64,000 bases of DNA from Chitinophaga barathri. Lineage in GTDB: Bacteria; Bacteroidota; Bacteroidia; Chitinophagales; Chitinophagaceae. Below the pieces are notes generated by a model. It did no database searches. It was given only the letters and a program-made list of their open reading frames with translations, and was not told the DNA's origin. The translations under genes were made by a program, and so were the position numbers. The stretch lies in NCBI RefSeq assembly GCF_003807585.1, contig NZ_RMBX01000003.1, positions 576,025 through 640,024 of the forward strand. The letters run 5' to 3'. Positions 8,105 to 17,460 of the stretch are shown piece after piece; within the stretch, counting starts at the first letter, position 1; each line of letters begins with the position of its first letter.

Positions 8105-8905
8105 CTATTTCTTCCTGATCTCCTTCAGCATCAGGGGAAACGCACCCCTTGGCATATCGCCGTGGCCGTAGCCGTCCAGCTCGTAGAGATACGTGCGTTT
8201 ATGGCCTTTGAGTTTCATCATGCGGGCGAAGTAGGCATTCTCTTCATAACGCCCGAGCATTTCCATTTCGCGGTCGCCGGTATAGAGGTAGAGCGGCGGT
8301 GCGTCTGCCCGTACGTGATAGAGCGGCGCGTATTCGTCGATGACGGGTTGTGTGTCCGGGATGCCTTTTTCGTGGCGGACCGTAAAGTGAGTGATGGCCT
8401 GTGTGCTGAAAGAATACAAGGCGGCGATACGGTTGGCATCGATGTTATATTTCCCCAGCCACTGTTTATCCAGCCCGATCATACAGGAGAGATAAGCGCC
8501 CGCGGAATGGCCGGATACGTAGATCCTGCCCGTATCCCCGCCGAGGGCGGCCGCATGTTTAAATGCCCATGCCACGGCGGCGGCGGCGTCTTCAATATAC
8601 GCGGGGCTGGTTACTTTGGGGCTCAGCCGGTAGTTGGCCGCGATCACGATCACATGTTGTTTTTTCAGCTCAGCCGGGATGGATTTATTGCCGCCGGTGA
8701 TGCCCCCGCCGTGGAACCATACCACTACCGGCGCGTTCTCCGCTTTGGCGGGGTAATATACATCCAGGCGGCAGCGCTCTTTCATATAGTCCGTTTGTTC
8801 CCCCACGCGGTAAGGGATATTGTCTTTCTGGATATACGTGGCGGTATCCTGTGAAAACGCGGAGATGCTGGTTATCAGCAATAAAAACAGGGCATAGTGT
8901 TTCAT
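8105..8905 (-). CDS. Secreted alpha/beta-hydrolase (esterase/lipase-like)
   Basis: The protein has 266 residues with a signal peptide cut near FSQ (residue 19). It shows the oxyanion motif WFHGGGITGG (about 63-72), the nucleophile elbow SGHSAGAY with Ser134, an acidic residue in TGDREME (Asp211) and the catalytic His in GYGHGDM (His248). This is the BD-FAE/carboxylesterase-like arrangement. The substrate is probably an acyl or acetyl ester, but it is not shown. The ATG at 8905 was chosen because it begins the signal peptide; a start at 8926 would add seven residues. It is divergent from the ECF sigma gene that opens the FAS1 operon. Confidence 0.9.
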   Translation of the reverse strand: MKHYALFLLLITSISAFSQDTATYIQKDNIPYRVGEQTDYMKERCRLDVYYPAKAENAPVVVWFHGGGITGGNKSIPAELKKQHVIVIAANYRLSPKVTSPAYIEDAAAAVAWAFKHAAALGGDTGRIYVSGHSAGAYLSCMIGLDKQWLGKYNIDANRIAALYSFSTQAITHFTVRHEKGIPDTQPVIDEYAPLYHVRADAPPLYLYTGDREMEMLGRYEENAYFARMMKLKGHKRTYLYELDGYGHGDMPRGAFPLMLKEIRKK

Positions 8906-8998
8906 GTACCAGGTGTTAGGGTACAAAGAAAATGAATTAACGTAAAATTCACCCTGCTTTATAGTCCGTTTTCCTATTTTGGCTCACATTTCTTATCC

Positions 8999-9589
8999 AT
9001 GAATTATGCAATCCTGACTACTGAAGAGCTGATGGAGGTGGTGCGTGGTGGGGACGGGCAGGCGTTCGACGAGTTGTATAACCGGTTCTGGGAACAATGT
9101 TACATTTTTGCGTTCAGGCGGCTGAAGAACCGCGATGACGCTAAAGATGTGGTGCAGAACGTATTTGTTACCCTCTGGCACAAAAAGGATAAACTGACCG
9201 TGAACGTCAATGCGGAAGCATACCTTTTTACCATGGTGCGCAATGAAACCCTGCGTTGCATCTCCCGGGCCATCAAAGACCGCCGCCGTGAAGAAGAAAT
9301 GGAACAACTGCTGCAACCCGTGCTGGACGAGCTGCTGGACCCTTATCAGAAAGAAATACTCCTGAAACTGCTCAGCGAAGAAGTACGCCTGCTGCCGGAC
9401 CGCATGCAGCAGGTATTCCGTATGAACATGGAAGAGAACCTGAACACCACTGAAATTGCCCAACGGCTCAGTCTTTCGGAACAAACCGTCAGGAACACGC
9501 TGAACGCGGCGCTGAAAAAGCTGCGCGTTAAAATGAAAGAAGCCGTTCTCCTCATCGTTATGCTCATAGAAGCCGGGCAGATGAAGTAA
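8999..9589 (+). CDS. ECF RNA polymerase sigma factor
   Basis: The protein has 196 residues with sigma region 2 at about residues 20-90 (FDELYNRFWEQCYIFAFRRL, DDAKDVVQNVFVTLW) and region 4 at about 130-185 (LLPDRMQQVFRMN, TTEIAQRLSLSEQTVRNTL). It is the Bacteroidota type paired with FecR anti-sigma factors. It opens the operon that continues with FecR, a TonB receptor, FAS1 lipoproteins and a second receptor. In such systems the receptor or FecR relays a surface signal that frees the sigma factor to transcribe the operon. Confidence 0.95.
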   Translation: MNYAILTTEELMEVVRGGDGQAFDELYNRFWEQCYIFAFRRLKNRDDAKDVVQNVFVTLWHKKDKLTVNVNAEAYLFTMVRNETLRCISRAIKDRRREEEMEQLLQPVLDELLDPYQKEILLKLLSEEVRLLPDRMQQVFRMNMEENLNTTEIAQRLSLSEQTVRNTLNAALKKLRVKMKEAVLLIVMLIEAGQMK

Positions 9590-9658
9590 CATTAAGTTAA
9601 CACACCCGCACTGGTTAAACCCGCCTGCCGCTGCTCATATAAGCAGAAACAAGGCTCA

Positions 9659-10597
9659 ATGAACATACAGCACTTCAAAAGGATCATAGACCGCTTTCTG
9701 CAGGGCGATGCCGGGCAGGAAGAGGAACAGCTTATCCGCCAGTGGTTTGCCGCCACGGATAAAGAACCCGTTACGCTGGGCGATGAAGAGCGCAAAGCCC
9801 TCGCCGGGGAGATCAAACTGGCGGTGGACGGGCGCATTGGCATCACCCGCCCCGCCAGAGTAATAAGAATGCGCCGCCTGCTGCGTTACGCGGCCATCTT
9901 CGCGGTGCCGGTGCTGGGCCTCAGTGTGTATTTAATCGTGCAATACCGGCATACAACAGATACATATGCTTTCCTTCATTTCGAAGCCCCGGCCGGCGAA
10001 ATGAGAAAGATCACCCTGTCCGACAGTTCCATGATCTATTTATTCCCCGGCACCCGCCTGGATGTGCCCGACCGTTACGGTGAAACGTCCCGCAGTGTGA
10101 AAGTAGCCGGCAGAGCCTTCTTTGACGTGAGGCAAAACGTGGGCAAAGTGTTTGAGGTACAGTCCGGCAAGCTGACCACTACGGTACTGGGCACCTCCTT
10201 TGAAGTAAAAGAAGGCGCGGACAAACTGATCGTATCCGTACGCACGGGCAAGGTACGCGTGCATTACGGCGCGCGCCTGCTGTCCGACATTACGGCGGGG
10301 GACCGCCTGGTGATGGACACCGCCGGCAAAGGTTATGTGCTGGAGCACTGGCAGGGGAAAAATGCCTTCAACTGGATCAGCGGCGGATTATCGTTCCGGC
10401 AAACACCGCTGCATGAAGCCCTGGACCTGATGGCCGACTGGTATAAAGTAAAAATGATCATCAGAAATACAGACCTGGAAAAAGAGAAAGTAACAGCCAA
10501 CCTGGAGGGGCAAACGCTGGAAGCAGCTATGACAGTCCTTTCGCAGACGGTAAAATTCAGATACGAACATAACGGGAACCAGATCGTCATTTATTAA
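9659..10597 (+). CDS. FecR-family anti-sigma factor
   Basis: The 312-residue protein has an N-terminal cytoplasmic anti-sigma segment (FKRIIDRFLQGDAGQEEEQL), one membrane span at about residues 75-97, a periplasmic FecR domain (SDSSMIYLFPGTRLDVPDRY...VAGRAFFDV) and a C-terminal DUF4974-like domain (ISGGLSFRQTPLHEALDLMA). It holds the sigma factor encoded 69 bp upstream at the membrane and responds to a receptor signal in the periplasm. The TonB receptor encoded next has the STN domain needed for such contact. Confidence 0.95.
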   Translation: MNIQHFKRIIDRFLQGDAGQEEEQLIRQWFAATDKEPVTLGDEERKALAGEIKLAVDGRIGITRPARVIRMRRLLRYAAIFAVPVLGLSVYLIVQYRHTTDTYAFLHFEAPAGEMRKITLSDSSMIYLFPGTRLDVPDRYGETSRSVKVAGRAFFDVRQNVGKVFEVQSGKLTTTVLGTSFEVKEGADKLIVSVRTGKVRVHYGARLLSDITAGDRLVMDTAGKGYVLEHWQGKNAFNWISGGLSFRQTPLHEALDLMADWYKVKMIIRNTDLEKEKVTANLEGQTLEAAMTVLSQTVKFRYEHNGNQIVIY

Positions 10598-10679
10598 ACC
10601 GGAAAAATAAACATTCCTATACGGGCAGCGGCATACCTGCTCATGGCCATGCCATGCCCATCACTGTAAATTATAGACT

Positions 10680-13600
10680 ATGCATCATGGGTTACACACA
10701 AGGTTATTATTATTGATTTTGCTGGCCCTCACCGCAGTCCCCTCCTTTGCGCAAAACAGGGGAAAAACATTCAGCCTGGGGAAAAACAATCTCAGCGCCC
10801 GCGAGCTGATCGCCCTGCTGGAAAAACAAGGGAATATCCGCTTTACCTATAAGGATGCCGTTGCGGCGCGGCTGGAGCAAAACCTGCAACTACCCGCCAG
10901 CAGCATCCGGCTGGAAGATGCGCTGAACTACCTGCGCATCTCCGCCGGCATCAGCACGGAGCAGAACGGGGATTACGTGATACTCGGCGTGGCCGGCGAC
11001 CCCGTGACCGTAAAAGGGAAGGTAACCGATGCAAAAGGCACACCGCTCCCCGGGGTCACCATCAAGATCAAAGGCACGAACACCGGCGCTATGAGCGATG
11101 CCAACGGGCAGTTCAGCATCAAGGCGCCTTCCGCGCAGGCAGTATTGTCCTTATCCTTTATGGGATATAAACCCAGGGAAGTGAGAGCCGGCACCGGCGC
11201 GGCCCTTAGCATCGTATTGCAGGAAAGTTATACGCAGCTGGGCGAAGTACAGGTTACCGCCACGAACAGGACCAATACCGAAGCCGCCGTATTAAACGAA
11301 CGTAAAAATTCAGGTGTGGTGCAGGATGCCATCTCCGCCGCGCAAATGACCAAAAGCGCCAGCATTACCACCGTGCAGGCGTTGCAAAGGGTCACAGCCG
11401 TGACCGTGACGGACGATAAATACGTAGCCATCCGTGGCCTCGGGGACCGCAGCGTGATCGCCACGCTGAACGGCGCAAGGCTGTCGTCCGCGGACCCGGA
11501 CCGCAGCGTGGTGCCGCTGGACATCGTACCGGCCGGCCTGCTGGACAACATCACCGTGTACAAAACCCTCTCGCCGGACCGCCCCGCGGATGCCTCGGCC
11601 GGTATCATAGAGCTGAAGACAAGATCCATACCTGACAGCCTCACGCTGGAGTTTACCGCGCAGACAGGTTTTAATACAAACATCGGGCTGAACGGCAAAT
11701 ACAACGGCTTCTACAACGACAGGCTCGGTTTCTGGGGGCAGCATGTAAAAGACCACGATCTGCCGGCGGACTTCCTGGCGCTGAAAGACCAGTATCCCGG
11801 CGGTCTGGTGCAGATACAGGAAATGTTTATCCAGAGCCGCAACAACCCCGCGCTGGCCGCCGAATCCTACCGCATCAGCACCATTATGCAACGGTTCGAG
11901 CCGGTGCTCACCACTTCCTACAAAAACGCCAGTCCGAACCAGGTGTACAATATCGGTTTCGGCAATATGTATAAACTGCGCAACGGCCATAAACTGGGCG
12001 TGGTGCTGAACGGCAGTTATTACCAGCGCACGGAGGACATTTACCAGGCCACGCGCAACCAGTACAGCCTCTTCCAGGGCATCGTAACCGGCAATAAGAA
12101 CATCTTCAACCAGCTGGCCATTCCCAATTTCATTACGCCCGCTTACCCGCGCCTGGGCAACTACCTCTCATATAAGGAGAACATCGGTAAAAAGACCTTA
12201 AACTACGGTTTACTGGCCGGCCTCACCTACCGTTTCAACGCAAGGCACATCGTGCAGGCGCAGGTAGTGGGCAGCCGGGGGGCTGAAACACAAGCCAGCA
12301 ACCTCACCGGTTCGTGGCGGAATACGGGAATGGAATTCCCGGTATACAACGTGATCAACCAGCTGCGTATGTCCCAGCGCACGTTCGACACCTACAACCT
12401 GCAGGGCGAGCACAAGATCCTGGAACAGAGCTGGAGCCCCCGCCTCACCTACAACCTGAGCACTTCGCGCAGCACGCAGAACGATCCGGACTTCCGCTCC
12501 ACCAATCTCGCCAACCTGCGCACCCTCCGTTATGCGGACCCCGGGGGCGTAGGCATCGGTGAAGACACCTATGCATTTGTAACCGGTATGGTGCATGGCG
12601 TGGGCGATGACTATTCCAGCATTATGGTGGCGGACCCCAACGGCCGCCAGTTCCGCAAGCTCACCGAGCGCAACTACAACGGCAAGGCCGACCTTACGCA
12701 GCCTTTTAAAATAGGCGGCGCCGAGCAGGTACTCAAGTTCGGCTTCAACTACCTGAAACGCGAACGCGACTTCACCACCAATATCCTGGGCCTGCCCTCC
12801 ACCAGCCTTGGCGGCGGCAGTGCAGACCTGCTGAACCAGGTGGGCGGGAACATCAACGAACTCATCTCTCCAAAATATGTGGGCCTGCAGGATCCCGGCA
12901 CTTACGACGAAGAAGGCAAGCCCCGCGTAGGCGGTTTCCTCTACCAGATCCGCAAATCGCCCAATAACTACACCGGCACCTACGAAACACGCGCATTCTA
13001 CGGCATGATAGACACCCGCTTTTTACAGCACTTCCGTTTCGTGGGCGGCGTAAGGTTCGAATCTACCGACATCAAAACGCTGGTAGACACCAATAACATT
13101 TTCATTCCGCTGAACATCAGCGCCACCAGCGGCTACACCGGGGACGCGCTGCGTTACAGCACGCTGAACCCGCGCAACCGTTACGTGGAGGACTACAAAC
13201 CTTTCTATTCCCTGAACCTTACCTACTCCCCGAAGGAAAGCATGAATTTCAGGTTTGGCTACAGCACTTCGCTGGCGCGGCCGGAGATCAGGGAGCTGAT
13301 CAATATCTATGAATACGACCCCTTCCAGTTCGCCGTGGTAGGCGGCAACCCGGACCTGAAGAACCAGTTCACCCGCAGCTTCGACTTCCGCTGGGAATGG
13401 TTCCCGACGCGTGGTGAAGTGATCTCCGCTTCCGCCTTCGGTAAGATCATCGAGAACCAGCTGCAGCGTGTGTTCTTCTACCGCTCGCCCGGCAACCAGA
13501 GCACCGCGCCTGAATTCCCGCTGATCGTGTTCGAGAACGACCCGAACGATGGCCGCGTGTATGGCATAGAGCTGGAGATAAGGCACAACCTGGGCCGCTA

Positions 13601-14084
13601 CTGGAGCCCGCTGAAACCGGTATTTTTTGGAGCCAACGCAATGCTGGCCTACAGCGAGATCGACAAAAACCCGGCAAGGCTGGAAGCCGCCCGCATCAAC
13701 GACCGCCGCTCTCCCGCGAAAAGCCCCGTGTTTGAACAGGCGCCCTATTCCGTGAATGCCTATATCGATTTCGAACACGAGCGGTCCGGCACCAACATTA
13801 CCGCCAGCTTCAACATCGTGGGCGCAAGACTGATACAGGTGCAGATGGACGGCACACCGGACCTGTACGACAGGCCCGTACCCGTGCTAGACCTCGTATT
13901 CAGCAAACATCTCGGCAAACGATGGCTGGTAAGAGGTTTCGGGAAAAATATCCTGAACCCGGACTTCAAACAGGTATATACCAACCCCGGCAACAACGGG
14001 AAATACCATGGCACCACCTACATCTACCGGCAGTATAAAAAAGGCTCGGAAGTATCACTGGGTATTACTTACAAATTATTCTGA
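10680..14084 (+). CDS. TonB-dependent receptor with STN signalling domain
   Basis: The protein has 1134 residues with a signal peptide ending at about SFAQ. An STN (secretin/TonB N-terminal) domain lies at about residues 30-102 (NLSARELIALLEKQGNIRFT). A carboxypeptidase-regulatory-like domain follows at about 108-185, then a plug with YVAIRGLGDRSVIATLNGAR, and a long beta-barrel ending in the aromatic terminus ITYKLF. The STN domain and the adjacent sigma/FecR pair make it the probable signal-transducing receptor of this operon. No SusD partner is present; downstream lipoproteins replace it. The imported ligand is unknown. Confidence 0.93.
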   Translation: MHHGLHTRLLLLILLALTAVPSFAQNRGKTFSLGKNNLSARELIALLEKQGNIRFTYKDAVAARLEQNLQLPASSIRLEDALNYLRISAGISTEQNGDYVILGVAGDPVTVKGKVTDAKGTPLPGVTIKIKGTNTGAMSDANGQFSIKAPSAQAVLSLSFMGYKPREVRAGTGAALSIVLQESYTQLGEVQVTATNRTNTEAAVLNERKNSGVVQDAISAAQMTKSASITTVQALQRVTAVTVTDDKYVAIRGLGDRSVIATLNGARLSSADPDRSVVPLDIVPAGLLDNITVYKTLSPDRPADASAGIIELKTRSIPDSLTLEFTAQTGFNTNIGLNGKYNGFYNDRLGFWGQHVKDHDLPADFLALKDQYPGGLVQIQEMFIQSRNNPALAAESYRISTIMQRFEPVLTTSYKNASPNQVYNIGFGNMYKLRNGHKLGVVLNGSYYQRTEDIYQATRNQYSLFQGIVTGNKNIFNQLAIPNFITPAYPRLGNYLSYKENIGKKTLNYGLLAGLTYRFNARHIVQAQVVGSRGAETQASNLTGSWRNTGMEFPVYNVINQLRMSQRTFDTYNLQGEHKILEQSWSPRLTYNLSTSRSTQNDPDFRSTNLANLRTLRYADPGGVGIGEDTYAFVTGMVHGVGDDYSSIMVADPNGRQFRKLTERNYNGKADLTQPFKIGGAEQVLKFGFNYLKRERDFTTNILGLPSTSLGGGSADLLNQVGGNINELISPKYVGLQDPGTYDEEGKPRVGGFLYQIRKSPNNYTGTYETRAFYGMIDTRFLQHFRFVGGVRFESTDIKTLVDTNNIFIPLNISATSGYTGDALRYSTLNPRNRYVEDYKPFYSLNLTYSPKESMNFRFGYSTSLARPEIRELINIYEYDPFQFAVVGGNPDLKNQFTRSFDFRWEWFPTRGEVISASAFGKIIENQLQRVFFYRSPGNQSTAPEFPLIVFENDPNDGRVYGIELEIRHNLGRYWSPLKPVFFGANAMLAYSEIDKNPARLEAARINDRRSPAKSPVFEQAPYSVNAYIDFEHERSGTNITASFNIVGARLIQVQMDGTPDLYDRPVPVLDLVFSKHLGKRWLVRGFGKNILNPDFKQVYTNPGNNGKYHGTTYIYRQYKKGSEVSLGITYKLF

Positions 14085-14089
14085 TCCAC

Positions 14090-15883
14090 ATGCATATACA
14101 GACCATCAAACGGAAAATAGCCACCATCCTGCTTTTGGCACTGGTTTCCATGAGCGCCTGCCTGAAAGAAAAAAAGGACAATCTCATTGAGCCGCTGGAC
14201 GTTTTGCAGAAATCCAATTCATCCATCCGCATGTTTAACCTGACAGGCGGCCCCGTGGATGTGATGATCAACAACATCCCGCTCACCTCTTTCAACAACT
14301 CCGGTGGCGCCACCCCGCTGGGGCTGAGCATCTTCCCATCCGGCAAATGGAACTCAGCCGAGAACGGCAGCCCGTTCACCATCATGAACGGCCTGCTGGA
14401 CAAGAACGGAAAAGCGCACCTGGTGCTCACCGCCGGAACAATATTAAATGAAGACACGGTGCTGCAGAACGACATCACGCAACCGCGCGATTATTACCTG
14501 CTGCCGGACGGGAGCATGAAGATACTGGCCCGGCAGAACATACCGCCTTCCAGGCCCGAGAATTTCAGGATCAGGATCATCAACATGGGCGACGAAAACG
14601 ATGCGCTTGGCCTGGGCGCCCCGCTCTCCCTCACCTGGGCGGACGGCAGCGCGGTAAGCCCTGAGCTGCAAAACATTGCCTCCAATACCAGTTCTGAATA
14701 TGTGGAGATCCCATATGGGTCATACCAGTTCAAGCTGTTTACCGGCACCGGCGCGGGCGTCAATGTGATCAAACAACTGGCGGAACTGCCGCTGAATGCG
14801 CTGTTTGACGGTTGCAACCCCGACGCCGTGATACCCCAAACGGGCCTCCTGCCCAGGGTGCGCACTTTCAAGCCCGGCGGCGTGTACAGCATCGTGGTGA
14901 GCAGCGGCGCGATCACCTTCTGGGATTGTTACAGGTTCTCGAGACTCGGGAAGATGGTCAACTCTTACCGCATTGTGACCGAGCTGGACCCTGGCGTGAA
15001 CCATTCCTATGCACGCATGCACGCCCTGAACGCTATGCCCGGCAAACAGGTACGGGTAAGGGTGGATGGCGCTTTCTTGAGCGAAAGCCCTATGCCCTAC
15101 CTCGGATCGCTGCCTTACAATGAAACCGTAAACGCCGATTATAAAATATTCGTACAAGGCGAGCATACCGTGCAGGCCGTGGATGAAAAAGGCACCGTGC
15201 TGGCGGAACAATCGCTGCGGCTCTATCCGTACGACAATTACACCATCTGGGTGAACGAACGGCCTGACGGCAAACCGGGATTGTTATTTTCCGCCAACGA
15301 CATGACCTCCACCCTGTATGCATCCAACTATAACAACGGCCAGTTTCCTGACGACGGCACCAGCGGCACTCCCCGGCGCGTCAATTTCCCGTACGCCTGG
15401 CAAAGCCGGTTCCTGAACCTGAGCCCGGACCTGCCTTATGCCACCTTCACCAATGACCAGTCGTTGTTCCAGACGGCGCCGGTGTATGCCGACAGCTTAC
15501 GGTACTCCTCCGCTTACGTGAACATCGCATCCGGCGTGCTGCCGGAGCGGAATGCTTCCATTCTTTACACCATTCCGGCTAAAAATGAATTTACCTACTT
15601 CGGCGCGGAACCGATCTATGAAATGGATATCACGCCTTCGTTCATCAGGGTTTTCAGGAGCCGCCCCGGCAACCCCGGTGAAATACCCGGTGAATGGCTG
15701 AAGCAGGTAGCCCCGCTGGATGCGAAAAAAGCATTCATCGCAAACCCGCAACTGTATGTCAGCGGCGGAATGACTCCGAGAGTGGAAACCGGCATTTATT
15801 CCATCGCGCTCGTAGGCCGTACCTACAATTCCTCCGGTGGAGATGACAAAGCAAAACTGGTGGTCATCAAGCATAATAAATAA
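14090..15883 (+). CDS. Lipoprotein with DUF4397-like domain
   Basis: The protein has 597 residues and a lipobox SMSAC followed by LKEKKDN, an acidic/basic stretch compatible with surface export. The early part (SSIRMFNLTGGPVDVMINN) and a middle segment (YARMHALNAMPGKQVRVRVD) look like DUF4397-type beta-sandwich repeats. It starts 5 bp after the TonB receptor, so the two are co-translated. It may act as an accessory binding lipoprotein of the receptor, in place of SusD. The domain assignment is moderate; the role is inference from position. Confidence 0.75.
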   Translation: MHIQTIKRKIATILLLALVSMSACLKEKKDNLIEPLDVLQKSNSSIRMFNLTGGPVDVMINNIPLTSFNNSGGATPLGLSIFPSGKWNSAENGSPFTIMNGLLDKNGKAHLVLTAGTILNEDTVLQNDITQPRDYYLLPDGSMKILARQNIPPSRPENFRIRIINMGDENDALGLGAPLSLTWADGSAVSPELQNIASNTSSEYVEIPYGSYQFKLFTGTGAGVNVIKQLAELPLNALFDGCNPDAVIPQTGLLPRVRTFKPGGVYSIVVSSGAITFWDCYRFSRLGKMVNSYRIVTELDPGVNHSYARMHALNAMPGKQVRVRVDGAFLSESPMPYLGSLPYNETVNADYKIFVQGEHTVQAVDEKGTVLAEQSLRLYPYDNYTIWVNERPDGKPGLLFSANDMTSTLYASNYNNGQFPDDGTSGTPRRVNFPYAWQSRFLNLSPDLPYATFTNDQSLFQTAPVYADSLRYSSAYVNIASGVLPERNASILYTIPAKNEFTYFGAEPIYEMDITPSFIRVFRSRPGNPGEIPGEWLKQVAPLDAKKAFIANPQLYVSGGMTPRVETGIYSIALVGRTYNSSGGDDKAKLVVIKHNK

Positions 15884-15945
15884 AATATCATGACTATCCG
15901 ATTGTTTATACAGATACAGGAAAAAGGCCATGGTTGCGAAAAGCC

Positions 15946-16081
15946 CGTCATTGCGAGGAGCCGCGGGGATTTTATGCAGGAGCCGCGACGAAGCAATCTC
16001 CAGATACTGGAGTACCTCACTTCAATGAAAGATTGCTTCGTCGCCCCTCCCACTTTGGCCCTGCTGCTTCTCGCAATGACG
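15946..16081. repeat. CGTCATTGCGAGGAG palindromic repeat, copy 3 (inside an operon)
   Basis: The element is about 136 bp with the same ends and inner inverted pair as copies 1 and 2, but a different left flank (GAAAAAGGCCATGGTTGCG). It fills most of the 312-bp gap between the DUF4397-like gene and the next lipoprotein gene. If the operon is one transcript, it will form a long hairpin in the mRNA. Confidence 0.85.
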
Positions 16082-16195
16082 GCTTAGCTGGGCAACGTTG
16101 GCTCATCTTAAAAATTTCATTTAAAATATTAACGGATGAACCCGAGCATTAATGCGAGGCTCCATCCGGCAAATAAAAAAATAAATCATTATCGG

Positions 16196-17455
16196 ATGAA
16201 AGCGATATATTCTTTACTGGTCCTGTGCGCAGTGATGACGGCGGGGTGTATGAAATACGAAGAAGCGCCGCTGGTGGAAAGCCCTTCCTACATCAGGGTG
16301 TACAACAACCTGCCCCAGATCGGCAACGCCCTGTACGCCGGGCAGGCCACCCCTTTCCTGACCCTGCTCGTAGACCCGGAAACGGATGGGCAGGGGGTGC
16401 CTTCGGACGCGGGCATCGTGGGGGACTTCCTTGCCACCCGGCAGCTCTTCAGCCTGTCTTACCCCATCAACGCCGCGAACAATGATATTTCCGGCTCGGT
16501 GTTGAACGGCAGGGGCGGCTCCACTGCTTCGCTGCTCCCTTCCAACTACGAGTATCCCGGCAATGCGCATGTGCTCACCGCGCCCGCCATCAACGGCTTC
16601 GATCTTTCCGCGTGGGCGCAGATACCTTCCGGCAAACACCGCATCATGTTCATCGTGCGGCCGCAGAATAATACGCCGTTCAAAAACCTGAGCGCTTTAA
16701 TACGCGGCAATATACTTATAGACACCACGGTAGAACTGGCGCGGGGCGAAGTATACACCCTGCACGCGGTGGCGCGCGACCTGGATGAAAAGAAATACGG
16801 ATTGTATATACGCCGGGAAAGTTTTGTGCATGAAACGTTCGATGAGAACAAGATCTACACGGGCTTTGTAAACCTTTCCGGCAATATGCCGAAAGCGATC
16901 GGCGCGGGTTACGGCAACGTATATCCGGACAGGCCCGCCATTTACTGCACCTATTATATGCCTTCTGTGGTCAGCAACTCCAACGGCCCCCAGCTAAACA
17001 TCCTGAAAGGATACGATAAAACCTATTTCACCACCCTGCGGCAAAATATGGATACGGTCATCCATTACCTGGAACTGCCTATGTTGCCAAGGGATTCTTT
17101 TTTCCTGCAAAACGTGATCAAAGAATACGCGCCGGATGGCGCTATCGTCCAGGGCGGCCCGCTCAACCCCTCCGGCAGGGGCATTGGCACATTACCTTCG
17201 TTCGCGTTTCATTTCGCGGACGCAGCCAACCCCACCCGCTTGACAACCCTGTTCTCCGCGGCTAACCCCCGTACGTTCAACAACTTCGACCCGGTCAACA
17301 GCGCGGCAACGAGCTTTACGCCCAACCTGAACCTTATCGTGAACAGCAACAATGTGAACCGGCTGTACTCCACCCTGAACATCATGGAGATCGTGTATGA
17401 CCGTGTGTACCTGATGCAGGTACAACGCGGCTTTAACACGGTGCCTTTAAACTGA
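16196..17455 (+). CDS. Lipoprotein of unknown function in the FAS1 operon
   Basis: The protein has 419 residues with lipobox MTAGC followed by MKYEEAP. The mature part begins SPSYIRVYNNLPQIGNALYA, which faintly resembles the opening strand of DUF4397 domains; I do not recognise the rest. The ATG at 16196 directly precedes the signal peptide. An in-frame ATG at 16136 would add 20 residues that do not look like a signal peptide. The gene ends 5 bp before the first fasciclin gene, so it belongs to the same transcript. Confidence 0.8.
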   Translation: MKAIYSLLVLCAVMTAGCMKYEEAPLVESPSYIRVYNNLPQIGNALYAGQATPFLTLLVDPETDGQGVPSDAGIVGDFLATRQLFSLSYPINAANNDISGSVLNGRGGSTASLLPSNYEYPGNAHVLTAPAINGFDLSAWAQIPSGKHRIMFIVRPQNNTPFKNLSALIRGNILIDTTVELARGEVYTLHAVARDLDEKKYGLYIRRESFVHETFDENKIYTGFVNLSGNMPKAIGAGYGNVYPDRPAIYCTYYMPSVVSNSNGPQLNILKGYDKTYFTTLRQNMDTVIHYLELPMLPRDSFFLQNVIKEYAPDGAIVQGGPLNPSGRGIGTLPSFAFHFADAANPTRLTTLFSAANPRTFNNFDPVNSAATSFTPNLNLIVNSNNVNRLYSTLNIMEIVYDRVYLMQVQRGFNTVPLN

Positions 17456-17460
17456 TAATC

